Shown one piece after another: positions 57,054-64,000 of a DNA stretch of 64,000 bases. Positions within the stretch are counted from its first letter, which is position 1; every line of letters begins with the position of its first letter. The notes under the pieces are model-generated. The model saw only the letters and a program-made list of their open reading frames with translations, was not told where the DNA came from and did no database searches. The translations under genes were made by a program, and so were the position numbers. Origin of the DNA: Actinotalea lenta (GTDB lineage Bacteria > Actinomycetota > Actinomycetes > Actinomycetales > Cellulomonadaceae); the NCBI RefSeq assembly GCF_030586465.1, contig NZ_JAUQYP010000001.1:1543446-1607445 (forward strand). The letters run 5' to 3'.

Positions 57054-58304
57054 TCACAGGTCGTTCGGCCGTTGCAGCAGGTCGTCCAGCGCGGCAAGGA
57101 AGGTCGCGCCCCGGCGCCCGTCCGTGGCCCGGTGATCGGCCGCGAGCGTCACGGTGAGCACGGGTCGCACGGCGAGCATCCCGTCGACGGCCCACGGGCG
57201 CTCACGCACGCGACCGAAAGCGACCATCGCGAGCTGGGGTGGGTTGATCACCGGGTACGCCACGTCGACGCCCTGGTCGCCGAGGTTCGTCACGGTCGCC
57301 GTCGGGTCGGCGTACTCCGAGGACCGGACCTTGCCGGCTCGCACGCGGGCAACCAGGTCGTGCAGGGCGGCCATCATCTCGGGCAGCGCCAGCCGGTCGG
57401 CGTCGTGGACCGCCGGGGCCACGAGGCCGCCACCCCTCAGCGCGATCGCCACGCCGAGGTGCACGTGCTCGGCCGGCCGGTGCTCGCCGTCCACCCAGTG
57501 GCCGTTGAGCTCGGGGACGGCGCGCAGCGCCAGCGCGGTGGCCTTGAGCTGGAGCGCGGCGACCAGCACCCGCTCGGTCACCGGCACCGACGTGTTGTGC
57601 GCCTCGAGCCAGCGGGTCGCGTGCGCCATGTCGACGTCGGCTGCCAGGTAGTAGTGCGGGATCTCCCGCTTGGACCGGGCCATCGCCTCGGCGACGGCGT
57701 GCCGCATCGACGCCTGGCGGTCCGCCCCGCTGCGCGGCACGACCGGCGCGACCGGCGCGGGCTCGTCAACGACCGGTGCGGGCTCGGGTTCGACGGTCAG
57801 GGCAGGCCGGACCGGGTGTGCGGCGGTCTCGACGTCGCTGGTCGTCACGGCTCCGCCCGGACCGGTGCCGGTCACGGTGGCGAGATCCACCCCGAGCGCC
57901 GCTGCATGGCGACGGGCCAAGGGAGACGCCGCGACCCGAGCGGCGCCACGCACCAGCGGTACTGCTGCCGGCTTCGTCGCGGGCTTGGCGGCCGCCTCGG
58001 TGGTCGTCGCGCGTGTCCCGGGTCGGGTGCGGGTCGGCACCGCGCGACGACGCGGCTGCGCCGCCCCGACCCCCTCGGCGATGACTGCGAGCGGCGTGCC
58101 CACCGGCACGCGCTCGCCCTCGTGCACCAGCAGCTCGCTCACGGTGCCGGTGTCGAACGTCTCGACCTCGATGACCGACTTCTCGGTGTCCACCTCGGCG
58201 ACCACCTGGCCGCGCTCGACGTGGTCACCCACGCCGACGAGCCAGCTGACCAGGGTCCCTTCGTCCATGTCCGCACCCAGTGACGGCATCCGGAACTCAG
58301 CCAT
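57054..58304 (-). CDS. E2: dihydrolipoamide acyltransferase
   Basis: 416 residues. Lipoyl domain at the N-terminus with Lys42 in [13 protein letters not shown]; an Ala/Pro-rich linker; a peripheral-subunit-binding region ([20 protein letters not shown] and TGTGPGGAV); catalytic domain with His391 in [16 protein letters not shown] (DHRxxDG). One lipoyl domain only. It moves the acyl group from E1-bound hydroxyalkyl-TPP via lipoamide to a thiol acceptor, normally CoA. In this operon the ACP is the next gene. Overlaps the E1beta stop by eight bases. No E3 gene in the window. Confidence 0.93.
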   Translation of the reverse strand: MAEFRMPSLGADMDEGTLVSWLVGVGDHVERGQVVAEVDTEKSVIEVETFDTGTVSELLVHEGERVPVGTPLAVIAEGVGAAQPRRRAVPTRTRPGTRATTTEAAAKPATKPAAVPLVRGAARVAASPLARRHAAALGVDLATVTGTGPGGAVTTSDVETAAHPVRPALTVEPEPAPVVDEPAPVAPVVPRSGADRQASMRHAVAEAMARSKREIPHYYLAADVDMAHATRWLEAHNTSVPVTERVLVAALQLKATALALRAVPELNGHWVDGEHRPAEHVHLGVAIALRGGGLVAPAVHDADRLALPEMMAALHDLVARVRAGKVRSSEYADPTATVTNLGDQGVDVAYPVINPPQLAMVAFGRVRERPWAVDGMLAVRPVLTVTLAADHRATDGRRGATFLAALDDLLQRPNDL

Positions 58305-59331
58305 GACCCATCAGCTCCCGCGTGGCGCGCACCACGTCGTGCACCTGCGGCACCGCCGCCTGCTCCAGGTGTCGGGCGTAGGGGATCGGCACCTCCGCCC
58401 CGCACACCCGCACGACCGGCGCGTCGAGCTCGTAGAAGGCGCCCTCGACGATCCGGGCGACCACCTCGGCGGACAGGCCACCGCTGCGCCAGCCCTCGTC
58501 GACCACCACCGCCCGGTGGGTGTGCCCCACCGAGGTGATGATCGTGGTGTCGTCCAGCGGACGCAGCGTGCGCAGGTCGACCACCTCGGCGGAGATCCCG
58601 TCCTGCGTGAGCTCCTCGGCGGCCTCCATCGCGCGCGGGAGGGACCCGCCGTAGGCGACGACCGTCACGTCGGAGCCCTCGCGGCGCACGGCCGCGTGGT
58701 CGATCTCGACCGGGCCCGCGTCGGCGGCCAGCTCCCCGGAGACGCCGTACAGCGCGCCGTTCTCGAAGATCAGCACCGGGTCGGGATCCTGCAGCGCGGT
58801 CCACAGCATCCCGCGGGCGTCGGCGAGCGTCGCGGGCGCGAGCACCCGGATGCCCGGGATGTGCGCATACCAGCCCTCGAGGCTGTGCGAGTGCTGGGCG
58901 GCGAGCTGGCGCCCTGCCCCGGTGGTCATCCGGATGACCAGGGGCACGTTGAGCTGACCGCCGGACATGTGCAGCATCGTCGCCGCGTTGTTCACGATCT
59001 GGTCGAGCGCGAGCAGGCTGAAGTTGACGGTCATCACCTCGACGATCGGGTGCATCCCACCCAGCGCGGCGCCGATGCCGGCCCCGGTGAACCCGGACTC
59101 CGAGAGCGGGGTGTCGCGCACCCGCTCGGGGCCGAACTCCTCCAGCAGGCCCCGGCTCACCCCGAAGCACCCGCCGTACCGGCCGACGTCCTCGCCCATG
59201 AGGAAGGCCGCCGGGTCCCGGTGCAGCGCGTCGCGCAGCGCCTCGCGGAACGCCTCGCGGAACGTCATCGTCACGGTGGGTGGCACCGCGGCCGTCTTGT
59301 CCGCGGTTCGCTTCGACGTCGTCGCGGTCAT
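58297..59331 (-). CDS. E1 beta subunit of 2-oxoacid (pyruvate/acetoin-type) dehydrogenase
   Basis: 344 residues. [20 protein letters not shown] and [20 protein letters not shown] open the fold, with the Glu that contacts the TPP aminopyrimidine. [40 protein letters not shown], and the C-terminal transketolase domain ([29 protein letters not shown]) complete it. The N-terminus has about 20 residues of variable sequence before the fold. ATGA overlap with E1alpha and an 8-bp overlap with E2 fix the operon order. Closest to AcoB/PdhB-like subunits. Confidence 0.93.
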   Translation of the reverse strand: MTATTSKRTADKTAAVPPTVTMTFREAFREALRDALHRDPAAFLMGEDVGRYGGCFGVSRGLLEEFGPERVRDTPLSESGFTGAGIGAALGGMHPIVEVMTVNFSLLALDQIVNNAATMLHMSGGQLNVPLVIRMTTGAGRQLAAQHSHSLEGWYAHIPGIRVLAPATLADARGMLWTALQDPDPVLIFENGALYGVSGELAADAGPVEIDHAAVRREGSDVTVVAYGGSLPRAMEAAEELTQDGISAEVVDLRTLRPLDDTTIITSVGHTHRAVVVDEGWRSGGLSAEVVARIVEGAFYELDAPVVRVCGAEVPIPYARHLEQAAVPQVHDVVRATRELMGHG

Positions 59332-60320
59332 CGCACGGCCCTCCGGTACACGTCGCGGGTGAGATCCTCGACCGGTTCCGGCGTGCCGGCCTCGGCGAAC
59401 GCCACGGCGTCGTCGATCTCCGCGGCGACGTCGGTCTCGATGCGCTCCCGGTCGCCCGCCTCGAGCAGCGCGGCCTGTTCGGCCCGGCCCACGAACATCT
59501 CGATCGGGTCGCGCTCGCGCCAGCGCTCGACCTCCTCCTTGCTGCGGTACAGCTCGGGGTCGTACATCGAGTGCGCGCGGAACCGGTAGGTGCGCAGCTC
59601 GAGGAACACCGGGCCACCGCCCGAGCGCGCGATGTCGACCGCGCGGCGGGCCGCGGCCGCGCAGGCGACCACGTCCATGCCGTCCACCGCCCAGGACGTC
59701 ACCTGGTAGGTCGCTGCCTTGAGCGCGAGGTCGGTCTGGGACTCCGAGCGCGCCAGCGCGGTGCCCATCGCGTAGAGGTTGTTCTCGCAGCAGAACACCA
59801 CGGGTAGCGACCACAGCGCCGCGAGGTTCATCGCCTCGTGGAACTCGCCCTCGGCCACCGCTCCCTCGCCGAAGAAGCACGCCGTGACCGCGTCGCGCCC
59901 GCTCATCACGTCTGCCAGGCCGAGCCCGACGGCCAGCGGCAGGCCGCCGGCGACGATGGCGTTGCCGCCGTAGAAGCGGCGCTCCGCGTCGAACAGGTGC
60001 ATCGAACCCCCGCGCCCGCGGGAGCAGCCCTCCACGACACCGAACATCTCGGCCATGATCGAGCGGGCGCTGACCCCGCGGGCCAGAGCGTGACCGTGCT
60101 CGCGGTAGGTGGCCACCACGGCGTCGGTGGGCCGCAGCGCGCCCATCGCTCCCGTCGCGACCGCCTCCTCGCCGATGTACAGGTGCAGGAACCCGCGGAT
60201 CTTCTCGGCGCTGTACAGCTCGACGCAGCGCTCCTCGAAGCGCCGGATCCGCACCATCTGGGTGAGCAGGTGCAGGGCCTCCTCCCGGTCGAGGTCCAGG
60301 CCCAGGTCAAGGGCGGTCAT
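59328..60320 (-). CDS. E1 alpha subunit of 2-oxoacid (pyruvate/acetoin-type) dehydrogenase
   Basis: 330 residues. [40 protein letters not shown] and [20 protein letters not shown] are the substrate-channel segments. TPP motif: [20 protein letters not shown] ending in VFCCENN; the usual GDG is GEG here, with the NN intact. [20 protein letters not shown] and the phosphorylation-loop equivalent [20 protein letters not shown] follow. It decarboxylates a 2-oxoacid, probably pyruvate. ATG 60320 overlaps the CoA ligase stop (ATGA), and its own stop overlaps E1beta (ATGA). Confidence 0.93.
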   Translation of the reverse strand: MTALDLGLDLDREEALHLLTQMVRIRRFEERCVELYSAEKIRGFLHLYIGEEAVATGAMGALRPTDAVVATYREHGHALARGVSARSIMAEMFGVVEGCSRGRGGSMHLFDAERRFYGGNAIVAGGLPLAVGLGLADVMSGRDAVTACFFGEGAVAEGEFHEAMNLAALWSLPVVFCCENNLYAMGTALARSESQTDLALKAATYQVTSWAVDGMDVVACAAAARRAVDIARSGGGPVFLELRTYRFRAHSMYDPELYRSKEEVERWRERDPIEMFVGRAEQAALLEAGDRERIETDVAAEIDDAVAFAEAGTPEPVEDLTRDVYRRAVR

Positions 60321-62086
60321 GTCGGCTCCTCTCCCTCGAGGGTGGACAGGTCGCCGATCGGCAGGCCCAGCTCCCGGGCGCGCAGCAGGCGGCGCATGAT
60401 CTTGCCGCTGCGGGTGTGCGGCAGCTCCTCGACGAAGGCCAGGTCGCGCGGGGCGACTGCGGCGCCCAGGCGCGTGCGGCCGAACCCGATCAGCTCGCGC
60501 CGCAGCGTGTCGTCGGGCAGCGCCCCGTGGGCCAGGACGACGAACGCCTTGACGACCTCCCCGGCCATCGGGTCGGGCAGCCCGATCACACCCGCCTCGG
60601 CGACCGCGGGGTGCTCGAGCAGCGCGGACTCGACCTCGAACGGGCCGATCAGGTGGCCCGAGGACTTGATCACGTCGTCCGCCCGGCCCAGGAACCACAC
60701 GTAGCCGTCGGCGTCGCGCGTGACGAGGTCGCCCGTGCAGTACCAGCCGCCCTTGAAGCAGGCCGCGTAGCGCTCGGGCTGGCCCAGGTAGGTGCGGAAC
60801 ATCGACGGCCAGCCGGGCTTGAGGGCGAGCTCGCCCTCGACGCCGGGGCCGAGCGGCTCGACCTCGCCGTCGGTGACCAGCACTCCGGCCGGACCACGGC
60901 GCAGCACGGCGATCTCGACACCGGGCAGCGGGTGTCCCATCGACCCGGGCCGGATGTCGGACGCGACGGTGTTGGCGATCATGATCCCGCCGGTCTCGGT
61001 CTGCCACCACGTGTCGTGGATGGGCAGCCCGAGGGCCTCCAGGCCCCAGCTCACCGCTTCCGGGTTGAGCGGTTCGCCGACGCTGGCCACGAAGCGCAGC
61101 GCGTCGAGCCCCTCGATCCGCCCGCCGCTCGCGCGCATCAGGCGCCGGACCGCGGTGGGCGCGGTGTACCAGACCGTGACGTGCTCATCGCGCAGGATCG
61201 CGTACCAGCGGTCGGCGTCGAAGTCGGCCTCGTCGACGATGCTCGTCACCCCGCGCGAGAGCGGCGCGACGATGCCGTAGGACGTGCCGGTCACCCAGCC
61301 GGGGTCGGCGGTGCACCAGAACACGTCGTCGGGGTGCAGGTCGAGGGCGAACCGGGCCGTCGCCTCGTGCATGACCACCGCCTCGTGCACGTGCACGGCG
61401 CCCTTGGGGGTCCCGGTGGTGCCACTGGTGAAGTGCAGCAGAGCGGGGGTCTCGGGCTCGGTCGCAGCGACGGTGTAGTCGTCCGAGGCCGCCGCCATCA
61501 GTGCGGCCAGGCTGAGGGTCCCGGCCGGGGGCTCGGCGTCGGCAGGCACGTCGACCAGCAGCACGTGACGCAGGGCAGGCAGCCGGTCGCGCAGGCCCTC
61601 GACCTTGCGTGTGTAGGCCGACCTCGTGGTGACCAGGACCTTCCCCTCGCCGATCTCGATGCGCTGACGCACAGGTTCGGGACCGAACGCGGAGAACAGC
61701 GGGCTGGCCACGCAGCCGGCCTTGAGGGCTCCGAGCACCGCCACGTACAGCTCCGGGACCCGGCCGCTGAGCACGAACACCACGTCCCCGCGGGTCAGGC
61801 CCAGCGAGCCGAGGACGTTCGCGAACCGGTTGGTGCGTCGGCGCAGCTCGGCGTAGGTCAGGTCCTCGCGCTCGCCGTGGCGGCCGAGCCAGCGCAGCGC
61901 GACGTGCTCCGCGCGTGGGCCGGCGGCGTGCCGGTCGACCGCCTCGTGGGCGATGTTGAGCCCGCCGCCGGGCAGCCCGTCGACCCACGCGCGCGCCTCG
62001 TCCCAGGTGAACGGCGCGGGGTCGGGCGGCAGCAGCGGGGGGACCCGCCAGTCGGCCGGCGTCTTGTGGATCTGGGTGAGGGTCAT
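60317..62086 (-). CDS. Acetyl/short-chain acyl-CoA synthetase (AMP-forming)
   Basis: 589-residue ANL enzyme of the acetyl-CoA-synthetase branch. [20 protein letters not shown] (P-loop), [20 protein letters not shown] (A4, DxGW of Acs), [17 protein letters not shown] (A5) and [20 protein letters not shown] with [16 protein letters not shown] (A8). The C-terminal [16 protein letters not shown] carries the catalytic Lys. Slightly shorter than Acs (about 650) and similar to Bacillus AcsA. It may supply acetyl-CoA or acyl-AMP to the neighbouring E2 and ACP, or recover free acid. Overlaps acpS and E1alpha by four bases each. Confidence 0.92.
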   Translation of the reverse strand: MTLTQIHKTPADWRVPPLLPPDPAPFTWDEARAWVDGLPGGGLNIAHEAVDRHAAGPRAEHVALRWLGRHGEREDLTYAELRRRTNRFANVLGSLGLTRGDVVFVLSGRVPELYVAVLGALKAGCVASPLFSAFGPEPVRQRIEIGEGKVLVTTRSAYTRKVEGLRDRLPALRHVLLVDVPADAEPPAGTLSLAALMAAASDDYTVAATEPETPALLHFTSGTTGTPKGAVHVHEAVVMHEATARFALDLHPDDVFWCTADPGWVTGTSYGIVAPLSRGVTSIVDEADFDADRWYAILRDEHVTVWYTAPTAVRRLMRASGGRIEGLDALRFVASVGEPLNPEAVSWGLEALGLPIHDTWWQTETGGIMIANTVASDIRPGSMGHPLPGVEIAVLRRGPAGVLVTDGEVEPLGPGVEGELALKPGWPSMFRTYLGQPERYAACFKGGWYCTGDLVTRDADGYVWFLGRADDVIKSSGHLIGPFEVESALLEHPAVAEAGVIGLPDPMAGEVVKAFVVLAHGALPDDTLRRELIGFGRTRLGAAVAPRDLAFVEELPHTRSGKIMRRLLRARELGLPIGDLSTLEGEEPT

Positions 62087-62517
62087 CTCGGATCACCGTT
62101 CCCGGCCGCCACGACCACCGCGACGGCATGTGTCGGGTCGTGCGCAAGGCTCAGCTCCCAGCGGTCCAGGCCCCGCTCGAGGGCGATGGTCCGGGCCGCG
62201 CCGCGCAGGACGAGGTGCGGCGCGCCGCGGGTGGGTGCCGCCTCGACGTCGCGCCACGCGACCGGGCCGATGCCGGTGCCGAGCGCCTTGGCCGCCGCCT
62301 CCTTGGCCGCGAACCGCGCCGCGAGGCGCCGCACGTCGCCGCCGCAGCCCTCGCGCTCGGCGGGGGTGAACACCCGTTCGGTGAGGGCCGCTCCGCGCCG
62401 CGCGAGCACGCGCGCGAGGCGGCCCACGTCGACCACGTCGACGCCGACGGCGAGTGGCCGCACGTCGGCCCGCGAGCCGTCGCCCGGCGGCTCGAGAGGC
62501 CGGACACCTGCACTCAT
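62083..62517 (-). CDS. acpS: Holo-[acyl-carrier-protein] synthase (4'-phosphopantetheinyl transferase)
   Basis: 144 residues. [20 protein letters not shown] has the Asp of AcpS motif I (GxDxVxxxR). [20 protein letters not shown] then [20 protein letters not shown] is the second signature, W/F-AxKEAxxKA. [14 protein letters not shown] is the C-terminal SHxxxxA strand. It transfers phosphopantetheine from CoA to the ACP serine. First gene of the operon; ATG 62517. The likely client is the ACP at 56796. A 21-bp tandem repeat lies 60-145 bp upstream. Confidence 0.92.
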   Translation of the reverse strand: MSAGVRPLEPPGDGSRADVRPLAVGVDVVDVGRLARVLARRGAALTERVFTPAEREGCGGDVRRLAARFAAKEAAAKALGTGIGPVAWRDVEAAPTRGAPHLVLRGAARTIALERGLDRWELSLAHDPTHAVAVVVAAGNGDPR

Positions 62518-62575
62518 CGGGCCCTCCGCGAAGGAGCCGTACGTCCAGCCTCCCCTCGCCGGACGACGCTGTCCA

Positions 62576-62660
62576 AAGCCCTTGGTCCCTGTGGGACAGC
62601 CCTTGGTTGCTGGGCGACAGCCGTTGGTCGCTGTGCGACAGCCGTTGGTCGCTGTGGCGA
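62576..62660. repeat. Intergenic tandem repeat, 21-bp unit x4 upstream of the acpS operon
   Basis: Copies beginning CAGC(C/G)(C/G)TTGGT(T/C)GCTG at 62597, 62618 and 62639, preceded by a decayed copy from about 62576. The 21-bp spacing equals two helical turns. Each copy holds CAGC...GCTG inverted ends. It sits between acpS (divergent, 62517) and the F420-type gene (62735). Confidence 0.85.
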
Positions 62661-62734
62661 CGGACCGCGGGCGGGGCGCGTCCGGGGACCTTGTCCTCAG
62701 GCCCGGCGCGTGTCGCCAGGGGCACAGTGGAGTC

Positions 62735-63364
62735 GTGCTCGCGCAGCGCCGGGCGACTCTCGGTGAACGGTTGGACACGTGGACCGTCCTGCACCCGCAC
62801 CTGCCCGGGCTGCGCCACGCGCTCGCGCTACCGACCCTGGCATGGCGGATGGGTGTCGGGCCGCTGGTGTCGCACGCCACGACCCGCGGGTCGCACCTGG
62901 TGATGCTCACGGTGACCGGCCGCACGAGCGGGACACCGCACCACATGCCGGTCGCCCTGCACGACCTTGGCGGCCGGCCCTACCTGTGGTGCCCGTACGG
63001 CAGCCGCGCCCAGTGGTACCGCAACCTGGTGGCGAACCCCGTGGTGACGGTCCAGTCGGACCGGGTGCGGACGATGCGCGCGGTGCCGGTCACGGACCCG
63101 GACGACCTGCGGAGCGTCGTCGCCGACCTGCGCGGGTTCGACGAGACCTTCTGGCGCAGCTACCTGGCCGCCGAGGGCATCGACGACGACCCGGAGAGTC
63201 TCGCCAGGAACGCCGACCGGCTGCACGTCCGGTTCCTCGAGCCGACCCTGGAGGTGGGCCCCGCGCCGCTCGCCGCCGACCTGGCGTGGGTCTGGGCCGT
63301 CAAGGGGGCTGCGACGCTGATCCTCCTCGTCGCGTGCCGCCGGTGGTGCCGATCGTCGGCGTGA
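62735..63364 (+). CDS. Deazaflavin (F420)-dependent nitroreductase-family protein
   Basis: 209 residues of the DDN-like split-barrel family. LPTLAWRMGVGPLVSHATTR then GSHLVMLTVTGRTSGTPHHM is the family start, and LVANPVVTVQSDRVRTMRAV the conserved 'NP.V' strand. Reduces unknown substrates with F420H2. It ends in a hydrophobic helix (WVWAVKGAATLILLVAC), which could anchor it. GTG 62735 is the earliest start with a fold-compatible N-terminus. Divergent from acpS. Confidence 0.82.
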   Translation: MLAQRRATLGERLDTWTVLHPHLPGLRHALALPTLAWRMGVGPLVSHATTRGSHLVMLTVTGRTSGTPHHMPVALHDLGGRPYLWCPYGSRAQWYRNLVANPVVTVQSDRVRTMRAVPVTDPDDLRSVVADLRGFDETFWRSYLAAEGIDDDPESLARNADRLHVRFLEPTLEVGPAPLAADLAWVWAVKGAATLILLVACRRWCRSSA

Positions 63365-63366
63365 CC

Positions 63367-63402
63367 GTCGCGGCCTCGCCGGCGGACCGGCGAGACCGCG
63401 AC
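63367..63402. terminator. Bidirectional terminator
   Basis: GTCGCGG-CC-TCGCCGG and CCGGCGA-GA-CCGCGAC, two stem parts of seven bases each with a small internal loop, between convergent genes at 63364 and 63409. Confidence 0.65.
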
Positions 63403-63408
63403 GTGTCG

Positions 63409-63708
63409 TCAGCCGCACCAGGCGAACAGCTCGGGGTTGGTGTGGTGCAGCTTCACGACCTGACCGAGGGAGAGGTAGGAGCCGCTGGGCAGCTCGGCGA
63501 AGATCGGGCCGGCCGTGGGGTCGGCCAGCGTCGAGTAGTCGATCTTCTTCTGCGCCGCTGCCTGGAGCAGGCCCAGGTCCTTGAGCGTCCCGATGCCCGC
63601 CTGCGTGCAGGCTGCGCCGGAGTTGGCCGGGGCTGCGGTGGCCGGTGCGGCGCCGAGGCCGACGCCCAGGGCGACGGCGGCGCTGACGATCGCGATCCTC
63701 TTCAACAT
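63409..63708 (-). CDS. Small secreted protein of unknown function
   Basis: 99 residues. A clear Sec signal peptide (MLKRIAIVSAAVALGVGLGA, cleavage after APATAA) leaves about 73 mature residues with two cysteines (AACTQAGIG and LFAWCG) that could form a disulphide. The mature part has GTLKDLGLLQAAAQKKIDYS and LPSGSYLSLGQVVKLHHTNP, helical. No family recognised. ATG 63708 is preceded by GGAGAGTCCC. Confidence 0.75.
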   Translation of the reverse strand: MLKRIAIVSAAVALGVGLGAAPATAAPANSGAACTQAGIGTLKDLGLLQAAAQKKIDYSTLADPTAGPIFAELPSGSYLSLGQVVKLHHTNPELFAWCG

Positions 63709-63865
63709 GGGACTCTCCTGATCTCGCGGGCCCGGCTCGATCCGGACCTCGCCCCTCCTACGGGGCGGGCGCGGCCGGCAGATGCAGCTGTCTCGAATGC
63801 TGGAACTGCCTGGCGTGCCGCAGCACAGCGCGGGCCGGTGCCGGCCCGTGCCGCCGCGGCCGGTC

Positions 63866-64000
63866 CTAGCGCTTCACGGCGGTGACGAGCCGCAGCTCGC
63901 TCATGTCGTTGCCGAGCTTCTTCCACATCCAGGTGAGGAACCTCGAGACCGGGTCGTTCCCCCACGCACGGGAGTACCGGACGGCGACGTCCTCGAGCCC
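63866..64000 (-). CDS. C-terminus of an unidentified protein (perhaps SAM methyltransferase)
   Basis: The last 44 residues of a reverse-strand gene entering from the right edge: GLEDVAVRYSRAWGNDPVSR then FLTWMWKKLGNDMSELRLVT and AVKR, stop TAG at 63868-63866. The ending LRLVTAVKR is a beta-strand tail often seen at the end of class I methyltransferases, but the fragment is too short to assign. Confidence 0.55.
   Translation of the reverse strand, partial: GLEDVAVRYSRAWGNDPVSRFLTWMWKKLGNDMSELRLVTAVKR

Noticed and set aside
59780-59900. GEG in place of GDG in the E1alpha TPP motif as a sign of inactivation
   Set aside because: All other TPP and channel residues are intact, and from memory Glu occurs at this site in other actinobacterial E1alpha subunits, so it is more likely a clade variant.
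56796-62517. Idea that the ACP-dehydrogenase operon is part of a polyketide or non-ribosomal peptide cluster
   Set aside because: No ketosynthase, adenylation-condensation, tailoring or export gene lies around it within the window.
1-64000. tRNA, rRNA or replication origin
   Set aside because: No cloverleaf with a TTCGA-type arm, no rRNA-like stretch, and only isolated DnaA-like boxes without dnaA/dnaN genes.

Overview
The window is very GC-rich and densely coded, with GTG starts, F420-type oxidoreductases, class I fructose-bisphosphate aldolase, DUF222/HNH (13E12-type) genes, secreted glycoside hydrolases (GH5, GH18 with chitin-binding modules) and actinobacterial domains (DUF2510, DUF5808, DUF1905). 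This points to a high-GC actinobacterium, most likely Cellulomonas or another member of the Cellulomonadaceae. It looks like ordinary chromosome with accessory islands. I saw no rRNA, tRNA, CRISPR array or prophage.

Layout. 1-8.7 kb: ABC-2 permease (cut by the edge), LLM flavin oxidoreductase, a secreted zinc protease, WS/DGAT acyltransferase, DUF427, and a reverse-strand run of aldolase, rlmC, TSUP transporter and siderophore-binding lipoprotein. 8.8-12.3 kb: a repeat-bearing membrane protein, a C/G-rich quadruplex-prone repeat, the first DUF222/HNH gene with a perfect LexA box on its start codon, and a YrhK-like gene. 12.3-24.1 kb: a LacI regulator, a secreted beta-helix protein, an MBL hydrolase, small enzymes, a GH5, a flavodoxin, a decayed TetR gene, an NhaA-thioredoxin fusion and a DUF89 phosphatase. 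24.3-31.1 kb: a processive GT2 synthase overlapping a GH18/CBM5-12 protein, then a LuxR regulator, GT4 and MarR-like genes. 31-35.6 kb: a GT51 transglycosylase, AEC transporter, fatty acyl-CoA ligase and SRPBCC protein. 35.7-39.1 kb: the second DUF222/HNH gene, whose LexA-box promoter has been split by a 1.6-kb insertion sequence carrying a DUF2510 passenger gene. 39-56.7 kb: UvrA paralogue, a DUF2252-AraC-VOC-DHFR-like operon, OYE, transporters, a second GT2 unit, cold-shock gene, SDR, YciI-YciI-sigma factor (frameshifted) and fatty acid desaturase.

56.8-62.5 kb holds the most striking unit: six reverse-strand genes, nearly all overlapping, encoding holo-ACP synthase, an acetyl/acyl-CoA synthetase, E1alpha, E1beta and E2 of a 2-oxoacid dehydrogenase, and a small acyl carrier protein. 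It has its own PPTase and ACP but no E3. I infer a route that loads an acyl group made by oxidative decarboxylation, or by CoA-ligase activation, onto a dedicated carrier protein.

A second theme is tandem repetition. At least nine minisatellite-like arrays (14-36 bp units) lie in protein tails, linkers and intergenic regions. A third is DNA-damage control: both DUF222/HNH genes had matching leaderless promoters with LexA boxes, and the IS landed inside one of those boxes.
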